This document shows, piece by piece, positions 1-9,771 of a DNA stretch of 31,803 bases. Each line of letters starts with the position of its first letter. Position 1 is the stretch's first letter. The DNA is from Candidatus Atribacteria bacterium (lineage in GTDB: Bacteria > Atribacterota > Phoenicimicrobiia > Phoenicimicrobiales > Phoenicimicrobiaceae), in assembly GCA_003513845.1 (NCBI GenBank), contig DOTB01000019.1, positions 171,492-203,294 of the forward strand, in the 5' to 3' direction. The translations under genes were made by a program, and so were the position numbers. The notes below the pieces were generated by a model. It was not told where the DNA came from and ran no database searches. It saw only the letters and a program-made list of their open reading frames with translations.

Positions 1-7
1 ATCTTTC

Positions 8-95
8 TGGTGCCGGGAGGGGGATTTGAACCCCCACAAGCATTATGCCCACCAGCCCCTCAAGCTGGCGCGTCTACCTATTCCGCCATCCCGGC
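8..95 (-). tRNA. tRNA-Leu (anticodon GAG)
   Basis: Read on the minus strand, a 7-bp acceptor stem GCCGGGA/TCCCGGC closes a class II tRNA with a long variable arm, as expected for leucine. The anticodon stem CCAGC/GCTGG holds the loop TTGAGGG, which puts GAG at positions 34-36 (reads CUC and CUU). The T-loop TTCAAAT is normal. The 3' CCA is encoded (positions 8-10). The gene lies 43 nt after the oppF stop and may be co-transcribed with it. No terminator for it is visible before the window ends. Confidence 0.95.
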
Positions 96-138
96 AATTT
101 ATTAAACTAAACAAAACTCTACTGTACTTTGTGTCCTT

Positions 139-1113
139 TTATCTTTCTAAATGACAGGCTACATAATGTCCACCATTTATATCAATTAATTTAGGTTCTT
201 CCTGTCTACAAATTGGTTTAATATATTTACATCTCGGATGAAAACGACAACCTGTCGGAGGTTTAAAGGGACTGGGAACATCTCCATCTAAAACAATTCT
301 TTGCCTCTTTAAGGTTGGATCAGGGATAGGAACTGCAGAAAGAAGCGCCTTTGTATAAGGGTGCTGAGGGTTTTCATATAATTCATAAGTAGAAGCTAAT
401 TCAACAATCTTTCCCAGATACATTACGGCAACTCTATTAGAAATATGTTTTACCACACTTAAATCATGGGCAATAAATAAGTAAGTAAGGTGGAATTTCT
501 CTTGCAATTCTTCTAATAAGTTTATAACTTGAGCTTGGATAGAAACATCGAGTGCAGATACAGGTTCATCACAAATTACTAATTTAGGTCTCAGAGCCAA
601 TGCCCGAGCTATCCCAATTCTCTGTCTCTGCCCCCCACTGAACTCATGAGGATATCTTCTTATATGTCCAGCATTTAAGCCTACAGTTTCTAACAAATCC
701 TTAACTATTTCCTCTTTTTCTTTATTGTTCTTTACTATGTTATGGATAAGTAATGATTCCCCCACTATATCACCAACAGTCATTCGGGGATTAAGAGAAC
801 CAAAAGGATCCTGGAATATAATTTGAATATTACGTCGGACTTTTCTAAGTTTTTCTTTGCTTAATTTAAAAAAATTTTCTCCTTCAAAATCAACCTCTCC
901 AGCAGTAGGCTCTAAAAGTCTGATAATTGTTCTCCCCGTAGTAGTTTTACCACAGCCTGATTCTCCTACTAAGCCTAAGGTTTCTCCCTTTTTAATATCG
1001 AAACTTATACCATCTACTGCCTGAACATATCCTATTATCTTGGAGAATATTCCTCCTCTTACTGGAAAATATTTTCTTAAATTTTTTACTTTAAGTAATA
1101 TATTATTTTCCAA
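139..1113 (-). CDS. oppF: Oligopeptide/dipeptide ABC transporter ATP-binding protein, OppF-type
   Basis: One of the two cytoplasmic ATPases that drive peptide import through OppBC. Over 324 residues one sees Walker [10 protein letters not shown] (50-58), a Q-loop glutamine near 101, the signature SGGQ (159-162), Walker B ending CDEP (181-184) and a switch histidine. The C-terminal extension carries cysteines 289, 295, 302 and 320 in the C-x5-C-x6-C spacing of Opp/Dpp ATPases; a [4Fe-4S] cluster has been seen at such a motif in a thermophilic DppD, so the same is likely here. The start is TTG: GGAGGA lies 7 nt upstream and no ATG is near in frame. It follows oppD by 33 nt. The partner permeases and binding protein are not here but about 12 kb away. 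Peptide is the probable substrate; nickel or another small ligand cannot be excluded. Confidence 0.93.
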   Translation of the reverse strand: MENNILLKVKNLRKYFPVRGGIFSKIIGYVQAVDGISFDIKKGETLGLVGESGCGKTTTGRTIIRLLEPTAGEVDFEGENFFKLSKEKLRKVRRNIQIIFQDPFGSLNPRMTVGDIVGESLLIHNIVKNNKEKEEIVKDLLETVGLNAGHIRRYPHEFSGGQRQRIGIARALALRPKLVICDEPVSALDVSIQAQVINLLEELQEKFHLTYLFIAHDLSVVKHISNRVAVMYLGKIVELASTYELYENPQHPYTKALLSAVPIPDPTLKRQRIVLDGDVPSPFKPPTGCRFHPRCKYIKPICRQEEPKLIDINGGHYVACHLER

Positions 1114-1146
1114 ACTTTTTTCCTCCTATTTTCTTTCTAGCATTTA

Positions 1147-2175
1147 TTACTCTTGGGTTATACTTACCACTTCTTGCTTGACTTTAAATTCTTTTGCCTT
1201 ATCTTTATTGTATATCCAACACCGTACAATATGGTTATCTTCTATCTTTTCAAGTTCTGGTTCTTCTTTTTTACAAAGATCTATGGCAAACTTACAACGA
1301 GGATGAAACTTGCATCCAGAGGGCAAGGCCAAAGGATCAGGAATTCCACCCTGGATAGCATCCAGTTTTTTCCCCTGTTTATCTGTTAGACGAGGAATAG
1401 AATTTTGGAGAGCCATAGTATAGGGATGTCGGGGATTCTTAAAAATACTCACCACATCTGCATACTCTACCGCTTTACCAGCATATACCACTACTACATT
1501 ATCCGACACTTCAGCAATTACTCCTAAGTCATGGGTAATCATCAAAACTGACATACCAATTTCATCTTTCAATTTCTTTATCAGTTCTAAAATCTGAGCT
1601 TGTATAGTAACATCTAAAGCGGTTGTGGGTTCATCTGCAATTAATAAATCTGGATTACAAGATAAAGCCATAGCAATCATTGCCCTCTGCCTTTGTCCTC
1701 CGCTTAATTCATGAGGATATTCATGAACTCTAGTTTCGGGAGTAGGTATACCTACCAGTCTTAACATCTCCACAGTTTTCTTTAGGGCCTTTTCTTTATC
1801 TAATTTCTGATGGAGTATTATAGCTTCTGAAATCTGTTCACCTATAGTATAGACAGGATTTAAGGAGGTCATCGGTTCTTGAAAGATCATTGAGATATCA
1901 TTCCCTCTAATCTTTCTCATTTGTTCAGGACTTTTCTTTAATAAATCTTCCCCTTTAAACCAAATCTCACCATCAATAATTTTCCCTGGAGGCTCTTGAA
2001 TCAATCGCAGTATGGAAAGGGCAGAAACACTTTTGCCACATCCTGATTCACCAACCATACCCAGAGTTTCCCCTTTTCTAATGGTAAAATCAACACCATC
2101 AACTGCCTTAACTACACCATCATCAGTATAAAAATAAGTTTTTAAGCCCTTAACCTGCAGTAGTATTTTTCCCAT
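1147..2175 (-). CDS. oppD: Oligopeptide/dipeptide ABC transporter ATP-binding protein, OppD-type
   Basis: Second ATPase of the peptide importer, forming a heterodimer with OppF. The 342-residue protein has Walker A GESGCGKS (42-49), Q-loop near 99, LSGGQRQR (157-164), Walker B ending ADEP (180-183) and a switch histidine in ITHD. The C-terminal oligopeptide-transporter segment has cysteines 288, 294, 301 and 319, the same putative iron-sulfur motif as in OppF. The longer C-terminal tail is lysine-rich. The ATG start has GGAGG about 10 nt upstream. It lies between pncB (31 nt upstream) and oppF (33 nt downstream), so it is probably read from the secG promoter rather than with oppABC. Confidence 0.93.
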   Translation of the reverse strand: MGKILLQVKGLKTYFYTDDGVVKAVDGVDFTIRKGETLGMVGESGCGKSVSALSILRLIQEPPGKIIDGEIWFKGEDLLKKSPEQMRKIRGNDISMIFQEPMTSLNPVYTIGEQISEAIILHQKLDKEKALKKTVEMLRLVGIPTPETRVHEYPHELSGGQRQRAMIAMALSCNPDLLIADEPTTALDVTIQAQILELIKKLKDEIGMSVLMITHDLGVIAEVSDNVVVVYAGKAVEYADVVSIFKNPRHPYTMALQNSIPRLTDKQGKKLDAIQGGIPDPLALPSGCKFHPRCKFAIDLCKKEEPELEKIEDNHIVRCWIYNKDKAKEFKVKQEVVSITQE

Positions 2176-2206
2176 ATAATTTTTTCCTCCGATACAAATT
2201 TACTTT

Positions 2207-3244
2207 TTATATCATTCGTTTTAATTTATTATTTTCTATTTTCCCAGGGATTCTCCCTCTCTTGGCAATAGGCTTCCCCTCAACTTCCTTTATATCCAGA
2301 GTCATATCAATGGGACTGGCATCACTTATATAACTACCTACCCCAAAAGCCTCAACCTGTTCTTTACTTAATATGCTGATCCTTTCTGGAGTAAGACCAC
2401 CTGAAACGAAGATTTTTACCTCAGGAAATCCAGCTTGATTTAATCTTACTCTTACTTCTTTTACTAAATCTGGAGTTACTCCACCTCTCTCACTTGGGGT
2501 ATCTAACCTCACACCCGATAAATCTTTTCCTAAAGCCCGAGCTACCCTTATAGATTCTTCTGCTTCATCCTTAAAAGTATCGATAAGAATAACTCGGGGA
2601 ACATCTTTAGGCATACTAACATTATAAGCAAGTGCGGCTTTTACGGTATCTTTAGAAATAATCATTACGGTGTGAGGGATAGTTCCTTGGGGTTTTCTCC
2701 CTGATAGTTTTGCACCCAATATACAACTTGCTCCATCTACTCCACCTATTAGAGCTGCCCTTTCCATAACTGGCGCTACAGCAGGGTGAATATGTCGAGA
2801 ACCAAAACAGAGGACCTTTTTCCCTCCAGCAGCATCTTTACATTCACGCGCTGCAGTAGCCCACGCTGAACTACTGGCTAAAATCCCTAAAATAACAGTT
2901 TCAAAAACACCAAATTCAGAATAAGGACCCTCAATTCTCATTACTGTGTCCTTAAAATGGAACTCTTCCCCTTCTTCTAAAGACCACAATTTTATCTTCT
3001 TATCTTTTAGAAGATTATAAACTTCTTTGGTGCCAGCAAATATACCCCCTTCTCGGGGGAAAATCTCTGCCGTTACTACAGTACTCTCTAACTGGAGATA
3101 TCTTAATATTTCTTGAGCTCTCACGAAATATATGTCACTGGTTAACCCTCTTTCAATTTCTTCGTGAGTAGCTGAAAAAAATTTTCTCTCTGAATTTATA
3201 AAATAATTCTCGATTTCATCAATTGAACTAATAGGTTTATTCAT
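2207..3244 (-). CDS. pncB: Nicotinate phosphoribosyltransferase (short, archaeal/thermophile-like type)
   Basis: Catalyses nicotinate plus PRPP (with ATP) to nicotinate mononucleotide, the entry step of NAD salvage. At 345 residues it is shorter than the enterobacterial enzyme but matches the compact NAPRTase/QAPRTase-fold group. Visible signatures are FGSRHIHP (147-154), GTIPH (187-191), the barrel segments IDTFKDE (221-227) and RLDTPSERGG (246-255), and the phosphate-binding SGGL (281-284) and GVGS (301-304). The ATG start has only a distant AGAAGG 16 nt upstream, so initiation may lean on coupling to secG, whose stop lies 24 nt upstream. It sits between secG and oppDF with no functional link to either. 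A quinolinate phosphoribosyltransferase is less likely because the HIHP and TIPH motifs fit NAPRTase. Confidence 0.85.
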   Translation of the reverse strand: MNKPISSIDEIENYFINSERKFFSATHEEIERGLTSDIYFVRAQEILRYLQLESTVVTAEIFPREGGIFAGTKEVYNLLKDKKIKLWSLEEGEEFHFKDTVMRIEGPYSEFGVFETVILGILASSSAWATAARECKDAAGGKKVLCFGSRHIHPAVAPVMERAALIGGVDGASCILGAKLSGRKPQGTIPHTVMIISKDTVKAALAYNVSMPKDVPRVILIDTFKDEAEESIRVARALGKDLSGVRLDTPSERGGVTPDLVKEVRVRLNQAGFPEVKIFVSGGLTPERISILSKEQVEAFGVGSYISDASPIDMTLDIKEVEGKPIAKRGRIPGKIENNKLKRMI

Positions 3245-3268
3245 TCTAAATAAAGTAATTCCTTCTAT

Positions 3269-3493
3269 TTATTTAATTAAGCTAAGTAAGAGAGAAGATA
3301 ACATAAAAAGTATGGCTACAATAGCAGTAAGCTTTATTAAAAATGCTTCCCTACCTTTCTTCCCTCCATAGTCAGCAGTTGTTCCTCCACCAAATATACC
3401 TGAAGCTCTGCTTGATTTTCTTTGTTGAAGTATTACTGTCAAAATTAAAGCTATACTTATTATAATTTGAATAGACATTAATACAGTAGACAT
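3269..3493 (-). CDS. secG: Preprotein translocase subunit SecG
   Basis: Small membrane subunit of the SecYEG channel. The 74 residues show the family pattern: first transmembrane helix (about 4-21), a short cytoplasmic loop with the QQRKSSRASGIFGGG motif, then a second helix (about 52-72). Length is normal for SecG. The ATG is preceded by AAGGAG at 7 nt. A good sigma-70 promoter lies about 70-100 nt upstream, so secG is likely the first gene of a secG-pncB-oppD-oppF unit. It follows tpiA as in many bacteria. Confidence 0.93.
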   Translation of the reverse strand: MSTVLMSIQIIISIALILTVILQQRKSSRASGIFGGGTTADYGGKKGREAFLIKLTAIVAILFMLSSLLLSLIK

Positions 3494-3564
3494 CTTATAG
3501 CTCCTTTACTAATTATTTCTTCGCAATTTATATATTTTTTCTTTAGTTTGAATTTTGGATTTTT

Positions 3565-3593
3565 ATTTTAACACAATTATATTTTAACTTCAA
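3565..3593 (-). promoter_or_regulatory. Sigma-70-type promoter for secG-pncB-oppDF
   Basis: On the minus strand TTGAAG (3593-3588) and TAAAAT (3570-3565) are separated by exactly 17 bp, and the -10 box is preceded by TGT (extended -10). The start point would fall near 3558, about 65 nt before the secG ATG. Inferred from sequence alone. Confidence 0.55.
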
Positions 3594-3622
3594 GATAAAT
3601 ACTCTTATTTCGTATCCCCCAT

Positions 3623-3676
3623 TACTCATTTTTATGAGTACATATTTTACGAGGCCTGCCCCTGCGAAAGCAGGGG
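3623..3676. repeat. Two small hairpins in the tpiA-secG spacer
   Basis: The first is TACTCAT-TTTT-ATGAGTA (3623-3640). The second is a perfect 7-bp stem CCCCTGC/GCAGGGG with a GAAA loop on the plus strand (3659-3676), markedly GC-rich for this genome. Neither is followed by a T-run on the minus strand, so the second is at best an unusual terminator for tpiA. It may be a repeat fragment; its base composition differs from the surroundings. Confidence 0.5.
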
Positions 3677-3702
3677 AAATTATAAAAAAGTTTATGTTAA
3701 TT

Positions 3703-4464
3703 TTATAGTATTTCAGCTGCTCTTACTATCTGAGAAAAGCTCAAAGCATTTAAACTTGCTCCACCAACTAAAGCACCATCAATGTCAGGCTCATCCATAA
3801 AACCTTTAATATTTTCAGAGTTTACACTCCCACCATATAATATTTTTACCTGTTCACCTATTTTACTTCCATATTGGGAAGAAAATAACTCCCTAATAAA
3901 TTTATTTATCAAATTAGCATCTTGGGGGCTAGCAGATTTACCTGTACCAATAGCCCATATAGGTTCATAAGCTATAATCATTCCCCTGGCTAAAGTGGAA
4001 TCAATCTCCAAAAATAGAGCCTTAATCTCCTCTTCTATTATACTTTTAGTTTTTCCACTTTCTCTCTCATCTAAATTTTCACCTACACATACAATTGGTA
4101 TGAGATTTACTGAAAAAGCAGCTTTAACTTTTTTAGCTACTTCTTCCGAAGTCTCTTTAAAATATCCTCTTCTTTCGGAGTGTCCTAATATCACATATTC
4201 ACAACCTACATCTTTAAGCATAAGAGGAGATATTTCTCCAGTAAATGCCCCTTTAGTTTCCCAATGCATATTTTGAGCTCCCAAATGAATATTTGTTCCG
4301 CTGATTGTATCTTTAACCACCCAAAGAGAGGTAAAGGGAGGGCAAACTACAATATCTACCCCTTGAATTCTCCTAACAAAATCTGTTAGCTCTTTAACTA
4401 AAGCAATTGACTCTACTACTGTTTTATTCATCTTCCAATTCCCAGCAATTACTGGAATACGCAT
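3703..4464 (-). CDS. tpiA: Triosephosphate isomerase
   Basis: Interconverts glyceraldehyde-3-phosphate and dihydroxyacetone phosphate in glycolysis and gluconeogenesis. The 253-residue protein has the usual TIM length and catalytic set: N9 and K11 in AGNWKMN, H95 in GHSERR, E167 in AYEPIWAIGTGKSAS (which also holds the mobile loop), and phosphate-binding YGGSVN and GALVGGASL near the C-terminus. The ATG has GGAGGG upstream. It is downstream of gap and upstream of secG, the order common in bacteria except that phosphoglycerate kinase is missing from between gap and tpiA. Confidence 0.97.
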   Translation of the reverse strand: MRIPVIAGNWKMNKTVVESIALVKELTDFVRRIQGVDIVVCPPFTSLWVVKDTISGTNIHLGAQNMHWETKGAFTGEISPLMLKDVGCEYVILGHSERRGYFKETSEEVAKKVKAAFSVNLIPIVCVGENLDERESGKTKSIIEEEIKALFLEIDSTLARGMIIAYEPIWAIGTGKSASPQDANLINKFIRELFSSQYGSKIGEQVKILYGGSVNSENIKGFMDEPDIDGALVGGASLNALSFSQIVRAAEIL

Positions 4465-4487
4465 TCTTTTAACCCTCCAATTGATTG

Positions 4488-4677
4488 ATTCGTTATTCGT
4501 ATCTCGTATATAATAGTTACCCAGTTACCCCGTTTGCCATTTAACCAGTTAATTTTATTCGTTAATTCCAAATACAAGTTCTCAAGTTAAAAGATTAGAG
4601 ATACTCGATACATTTAATAGAAATAATTTAATTCTTAAACCAGATAACCGGTATACTAGCTAACTAGCTAACCATCT
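4488..4677. repeat. Degenerate 7-/8-bp tandem repeat array (gap-tpiA spacer)
   Basis: The 232-nt spacer is mostly repeat. Heptamers ATTCGTT, ATTCGTA, TCTCGTA run from 4488 to 4508. Octamers of the type GTTACCCA run in phase from 4516 to 4555 (five units). A second octamer run from 4638 to 4677 has five units such as AACCAGAT and AACCGGTA. TATCTCGT near the left end and ACGAGATA just past the right end are inverted copies. No gene, RNA or clear promoter is seen between them. Confidence 0.75.
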
Positions 4678-4696
4678 TAACGAGATACTATATTTT

Positions 4697-5704
<1,008 letters not shown>

Positions 5705-5730
5705 TTATTTTTTTAATTAGTACTTTTTGG

Positions 5731-5814
5731 GTAGCTGGTTAACTAGTTCCTGGTTAGATAGTGCGTTAACCTGTTTGATATTGATTTATTAACCAAATAA
5801 CCAGTTAACTAAAT
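5731..5814. repeat. Degenerate 8-bp repeat array (rpoN-gap spacer)
   Basis: Loose octamers with CTGGTTA/TAACTAGT-like units occupy 5731-5770. A clean run of three units, AACCAAAT, AACCAGTT, AACTAAAT, fills 5791-5814. The last unit contains the rpoN stop codon (TAG on the minus strand), so the array reaches into the end of the gene. TTTGATATT/AATATCAAA inverted arms flank part of it. Confidence 0.65.
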
Positions 5815-7296
5815 ATCAAATCTTTTACGCATATTAGAAGATGGTATTTTTAACATCTCCCGATATTTAGTAACTGTTCGCCGGGAGATTTTTATCTTCT
5901 CTTTCTTACTCAATAACTCTGTTAATTTTTGATCACTCCAAGGTTTTAAAGGATTTTCCTTCTCAATAAACTCTTTTATTAATCTTCTTACTTTGTCAGT
6001 AGAAACAATATCTCCCCCTTTTGTATTTACTCCTTTAGAAAAGAAAAATTTCATTTTAAAAACTCCCCGTGGAGTTTGAATAATTTTATTATGAATCGCC
6101 CTGGATACAGTAGATTCGTGAATACCTAACTTATCTGCAACTTCTTTTAAAGATAGAGGTCTAATATATAAAATACCTTTATCTAAAAATTCTTTTTGGT
6201 AATCTATTAAAATCTCTGCAATCCGATATATGGTTTTTTTTCTTTGTTCTATCCCTTTAATCAAAGACCTCGCTGATTGCAATTTTTCTTTAACATATTC
6301 AATAGTGTCTTTAGTTTCGTGACCAGAAATATCTTTTCTACCGACTAATTCTTCAATACCCTCTGGAGATTTAATATTATCTAAACATAAATATTTTTTA
6401 TATAAAGGATTTATCTTTATTTGAGGTAAATAATCCTCATTCAGAAGTAATCTATACCTACCGCCCTCCTCCCTTATTAGGGTTAAATCCGGAATAATAT
6501 ATTTAGTTTCCTTTAAATTATCTATTCTCCTCCCTGGTTTGGGATCAAAGCTTTTTTTGATTATATCAGCTAAAGATTGAATTCCAGAAACTGATATTTC
6601 CAAATCTTTAGCAATTTTTTGATATGCTTTTCGAGCTAAATCATCTAAATGGTCTTTTATTATCTTCTCTATATGGACATCATTAATACCCAGATATTTT
6701 GCTTGAATCAATAAACATTCTTCTAAGTTTCTTGCTCCAACTCCGGGTGGATCAAAACTTTGAATTAAAAATAATATTTCTTCTATTTTATCTATTTTTA
6801 CATTCAGGTCATGAGAAATATCTTCTAAACTAATAGTCAAATAACCATTATCATCAATATTGCCTATTAAATACTCGCCAATCTTGTAATCTATGTTATT
6901 GTTTACAGTCATACCTAATTGAATTAATAAATAATCTTGTAATGATTCTCCATAATGAATAAAATTCTCGAAACTATTTTCCTTTTTCAAAATTGATTTT
7001 TCTAAAAAGGGTTGATTGCCTTTTTCCTCCAGATAACTTAGCCAATCCTTAAAGTTATTTTCTTCCGCATTTTCGTCTTTATTTTCAATTTTGCTATTAG
7101 AATTTTCCTTCTGGATTACATTTTCTGCTTCAGAATTTACCACTTGATTAACTTCTAATAAAGGATTTTCTACCAGTTCTTTATCAATTAAATTTCTTAA
7201 TTCTACTAAATTCAATTGTAATATATTTATTGCCTGATACAACTGGGGAGTAAGAATTAGTTTTTGTTTTTGTTTTACTGATAGTTCATATTTCAT
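5809..7296 (-). CDS. rpoN: RNA polymerase sigma-54 factor RpoN
   Basis: Alternative sigma factor that recognises -24/-12 promoters and needs an AAA+ activator. The 495-residue protein has the glutamine/leucine-rich region I (about 1-50, with LTPQLYQAINILQL), an acidic linker (about 55-90), the core-binding domain, a helix-turn-helix (SLKEVADKLGIHESTVSRA) and the C-terminal RpoN box SRRTVTKYRE (471-480), one residue off the textbook ARRTVAKYRE at two places. Full length. ATG start with a weak GAG upstream. No sigma-54 activator or obvious sigma-54 promoter lies in the window, so its regulon must be elsewhere. A sigma-70-type promoter sits about 57 nt upstream. Confidence 0.95.
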   Translation of the reverse strand: MKYELSVKQKQKLILTPQLYQAINILQLNLVELRNLIDKELVENPLLEVNQVVNSEAENVIQKENSNSKIENKDENAEENNFKDWLSYLEEKGNQPFLEKSILKKENSFENFIHYGESLQDYLLIQLGMTVNNNIDYKIGEYLIGNIDDNGYLTISLEDISHDLNVKIDKIEEILFLIQSFDPPGVGARNLEECLLIQAKYLGINDVHIEKIIKDHLDDLARKAYQKIAKDLEISVSGIQSLADIIKKSFDPKPGRRIDNLKETKYIIPDLTLIREEGGRYRLLLNEDYLPQIKINPLYKKYLCLDNIKSPEGIEELVGRKDISGHETKDTIEYVKEKLQSARSLIKGIEQRKKTIYRIAEILIDYQKEFLDKGILYIRPLSLKEVADKLGIHESTVSRAIHNKIIQTPRGVFKMKFFFSKGVNTKGGDIVSTDKVRRLIKEFIEKENPLKPWSDQKLTELLSKKEKIKISRRTVTKYREMLKIPSSNMRKRFDI

Positions 7297-7352
7297 ATTT
7301 CACTCATTTATCATAACCCATTAATAATGTTGTTTTTTAAAAATTGTAAATA

Positions 7353-7381
7353 TATATAATAGTGTATTATTTTGATTGCAA
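7353..7381 (-). promoter_or_regulatory. Candidate sigma-70 promoter for rpoN
   Basis: Minus strand TTGCAA (7381-7376), 17 bp, TATATA (7358-7353). It lies between the palindromic repeat at 7407-7482 and the rpoN start, giving a leader of about 50 nt. Very AT-rich surroundings make chance matches possible. Confidence 0.4.
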
Positions 7382-7406
7382 CCTATAAAAGCAAACAAAA
7401 TGTTAA

Positions 7407-7482
7407 TGTAGGGGCACGATGTATTGTGCCCCAAGGATAAATTAAATAATATGGCTAGGGCACAATTCATTGTGCCCCTACA
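7407..7482. repeat. 76-bp palindromic mini-element, TGTAGGGGCAC...GTGCCCCTACA
   Basis: The ends are 25-bp inverted repeats identical at 23 positions. Each arm is itself a palindrome: GGGGCAC/GTGCCCC on the left and GGGCACAAT/ATTGTGCCC on the right, separated by about 25 bp of AT-rich sequence. It occupies the 311-nt msmX-rpoN spacer, which otherwise shows only the rpoN promoter candidate. A relative with the same outer ends lies at 20297-20354. It looks like a REP/MITE-type element; no target duplication is clear. Confidence 0.75.
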
Positions 7483-7607
7483 ACTTAATTATAACCAAAA
7501 ATTATAATTTGCTATAATATTATCTTTAGCATACCATACATATAATATTTTGAAAATATTTTTGGCTTTTTGGAAAATAACTATATATTTAATTAATTAT
7601 ACTTTAG

Positions 7608-8708
7608 TCACACTATAGTTAATAAAGTTTTGGGATCAAAAATATGAGTCTTTTCCATATCTACTACTACTTCCATATTTTGTTCCACTTCCACTTGAGT
7701 GCGAGTATCCATTTTCCCTATTAGAGAATGCTTACCACAAGCAAGGTAAATAAAGACCTCTGCACCCAAAGGTTCAATTACATCTACTTTAACCTTCAGA
7801 GTATTAGAAGGTGAAGCCTCAGAAAAGAATTTTTTATCATGAATATCCTCCGGTCTTACCCCAAAAATCACTTCTTTACCTTCATAAGCCGATATTTTAG
7901 AATAAAAAGACTGGGGAAGTTTTACTTTAAAGCTTTCTGCATCGATAAAATAGTCTCCATTCTCTTTAATAATCTTAGAATCTATAAAATTCATTGCTGG
8001 AGAACCAATAAAACCAGCTACAAATTTGTTAGCCGGTTTTTTATAAACTTCTAAAGGTGAACCTGATTGTTGCAGGCGACCATCATTCATAATAAATATT
8101 CTATTCGCCATGGTCATCGCCTCTACCTGATCATGGGTTACATAAATTATAGTAGCCTCTAATCTACGGTGAAGCTTGCTGATTTCTGCTCTCATAGCTA
8201 CTCTTAGCTTGGCATCTAAGTTCGAAAGAGGTTCATCAAATAAAAATACTTTTGGTTTTCTCACTATAGCCCTTCCTACTGCTACTCGCTGTCGTTGTCC
8301 ACCAGAGAGTTGCTTGGGCTTTCTATCTAATAAATTTTCTATTCCTAAAATTTCAGCTGCTTCCTGCACTCTTTGATCAATCTCCTTCTTGGGAAATTTC
8401 CGCAATTTTAATCCAAATGCCATGTTATTGTAAACATCCATATGAGGATAGAGAGCGTAGTTCTGGAAGACCATAGCAATATCTCTATCTTTAGGTTGAA
8501 CATCATTTACCAACCTATCTCCAATATATATCTCTCCTGAGGTTACTTCTTCTAATCCTGCAATTGCCCTTAGGGTTGTGGTCTTACCACAACCAGAGGG
8601 GCCGACTAAGACTGCAAATTCCTTATCCTTTATCTCTAGATTTACATTATCTACTGCAGTTACATCTTTAAATTTTTTTGTAAAATTTTTTAAAATAACA
8701 TTTGCCAT
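7608..8708 (-). CDS. Carbohydrate ABC transporter ATP-binding protein, MsmX/UgpC/MalK family
   Basis: ATPase subunit of CUT1-type sugar importers. The 366-residue protein has Walker A GPSGCGKT (36-43), Q-loop Q82 in FQNYALYPH, signature LSGGQRQR (134-141), Walker B VFLFDEP (154-160), D-loop SNLD, switch H192, and a C-terminal TOBE/OB-fold regulatory domain (about 240-366, with GVRPEDI). No permease or solute-binding gene adjoins it. Such lone ATPases (MsmX in Bacillus) often energise several sugar importers, which is the likely role here. ATG start with AGGAAGGGGA upstream. The preceding spacer is filled by a 92-bp inverted-repeat element. Confidence 0.92.
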   Translation of the reverse strand: MANVILKNFTKKFKDVTAVDNVNLEIKDKEFAVLVGPSGCGKTTTLRAIAGLEEVTSGEIYIGDRLVNDVQPKDRDIAMVFQNYALYPHMDVYNNMAFGLKLRKFPKKEIDQRVQEAAEILGIENLLDRKPKQLSGGQRQRVAVGRAIVRKPKVFLFDEPLSNLDAKLRVAMRAEISKLHRRLEATIIYVTHDQVEAMTMANRIFIMNDGRLQQSGSPLEVYKKPANKFVAGFIGSPAMNFIDSKIIKENGDYFIDAESFKVKLPQSFYSKISAYEGKEVIFGVRPEDIHDKKFFSEASPSNTLKVKVDVIEPLGAEVFIYLACGKHSLIGKMDTRTQVEVEQNMEVVVDMEKTHIFDPKTLLTIV

Positions 8709-8738
8709 TTTATTTCCCCTTCCTTATTATTATTTTTT

Positions 8739-8830
8739 CAAGATTGTCGGGGTGGTAGACTCCCCTGAAATCCCTCTATCTCCCTTTTACTCCATTTCGA
8801 TTTCATATAAAACTTTTCCTGACAATCTTG
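8739..8830. repeat. 92-bp inverted-repeat element, copy A
   Basis: Perfect 10-bp terminal inverted repeats CAAGATTGTC (8739-8748) and GACAATCTTG (8821-8830). Just inside the left end GGGG pairs with CCCC around GGTAGAC. Two relatives of nearly the same length lie at 22876-22968 and 29434-29531. It fills most of the 139-nt whiA-msmX spacer. No ORF inside. Confidence 0.8.
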
Positions 8831-8847
8831 TTAGAATATACTATTTT

Positions 8848-9771
8848 TTAGCTTTCGAGTAACTCATCAGCTATTTGAGAAATTTTCTTTAAACGATGGT
8901 AAATTCCCGATTTGGTAATTTCATAATCTACCTCTTCAACCATTTCCCGCAAACTAGCATAAGGTAATTTTTTTCTGATTTCAGCTACTTTAGCTAATTT
9001 AGGTGGGATATTTTTTAATCCCACTTTCCTTTCTATTATATCTATTTTATGCAATTGTTCAACTGCAGAAAAGATTGTTTTATCTAAATTAGCTGTCTCA
9101 CAATTAACTAATCTATTTACTGTATTTACCATATCTTTTCTAGCCCTAATATCTTGATAGTATAATAAAGCATTTTGAACGCCAATCAAACGTAGAAATT
9201 CAAAGATACTATCACCTTTTTTTAAATATACCAGCCATTTCTTCTTCCAAAAACTAACTCGAGAGTTTAAATGATAAAAGTTAAAAAGAATATGAATAAA
9301 ATTTGCCTCAATCTCGTCATTAACCGAAATTTCTAAATGATACATCTTTTCTGGGTCATTTACAAAACCATTTACCAAAAAGGCTCCTCTCAAGTATGCT
9401 ACTTTCGAAAAAAAATTATTATTTAAAATAAATCTTTTCTCTTTTATAGATTGCTCATAGATTTGATTAAACTCCTGAAATATTCTTTCATATCCTTTTA
9501 CAAGTGATATTTCAATTACATAGTGTTTTTCATTATTAGACAAATGTTCTGTCTTTATTACAGGATGAATTTTAAAGACTTGTTTGATTAAATTATAAGC
9601 TGTCCGAGTTATAGCAGGGTCTTCCAAGATAATATTTAAATCCATTTTTTTATCTTTTATAGCAGTTCTACCCCTTAATTGTATAAAAGCCAGTAATTCA
9701 CCTCTCTTTTCATATATATTTTTGGGAACAATTCTGGCTAACTCATTTTTTACTCGATAAAAAAATAACAC
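8848..9771 (-). CDS. whiA: DNA-binding protein WhiA
   Basis: Homologue of the actinobacterial sporulation regulator WhiA, which in Firmicutes is a conserved DNA-binding protein affecting division and chromosome segregation. The 307 residues comprise a degenerate LAGLIDADG homing-endonuclease-like N-terminal part and a C-terminal helix-turn-helix domain; the end (PPKLAKVAEIRKKLPYASLREM) is typical of the family. Length is normal. The start is GTG at 9771: the yvcK stop TAA directly abuts it, and GGAGAGG lies about 10 nt upstream inside yvcK. Last gene of the rapZ-yvcK-whiA operon, so translation is likely coupled. Regulatory targets cannot be told from this window. Confidence 0.93.
   Translation of the reverse strand: MLFFYRVKNELARIVPKNIYEKRGELLAFIQLRGRTAIKDKKMDLNIILEDPAITRTAYNLIKQVFKIHPVIKTEHLSNNEKHYVIEISLVKGYERIFQEFNQIYEQSIKEKRFILNNNFFSKVAYLRGAFLVNGFVNDPEKMYHLEISVNDEIEANFIHILFNFYHLNSRVSFWKKKWLVYLKKGDSIFEFLRLIGVQNALLYYQDIRARKDMVNTVNRLVNCETANLDKTIFSAVEQLHKIDIIERKVGLKNIPPKLAKVAEIRKKLPYASLREMVEEVDYEITKSGIYHRLKKISQIADELLES

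Noticed and set aside
7411..7428. GGCACG...TTG inside the palindromic element considered as a sigma-54 promoter for rpoN
   Set aside because: The -12 TTG is one base out of register with the -24 GG and lacks the following C; the match follows from the palindrome itself.
7608..8708. Sugar-importer ATPase considered as part of the opp system
   Set aside because: It has the TOBE domain and motifs of the MalK/MsmX family and lacks the Opp-type C-terminal cysteine segment.
8739..8830. CAAGATTGTC element considered as an intrinsic terminator of whiA
   Set aside because: The arms are over 70 nt apart, there is no T-run, and related copies occur upstream of tRNA-fMet and greA where a terminator role does not fit.
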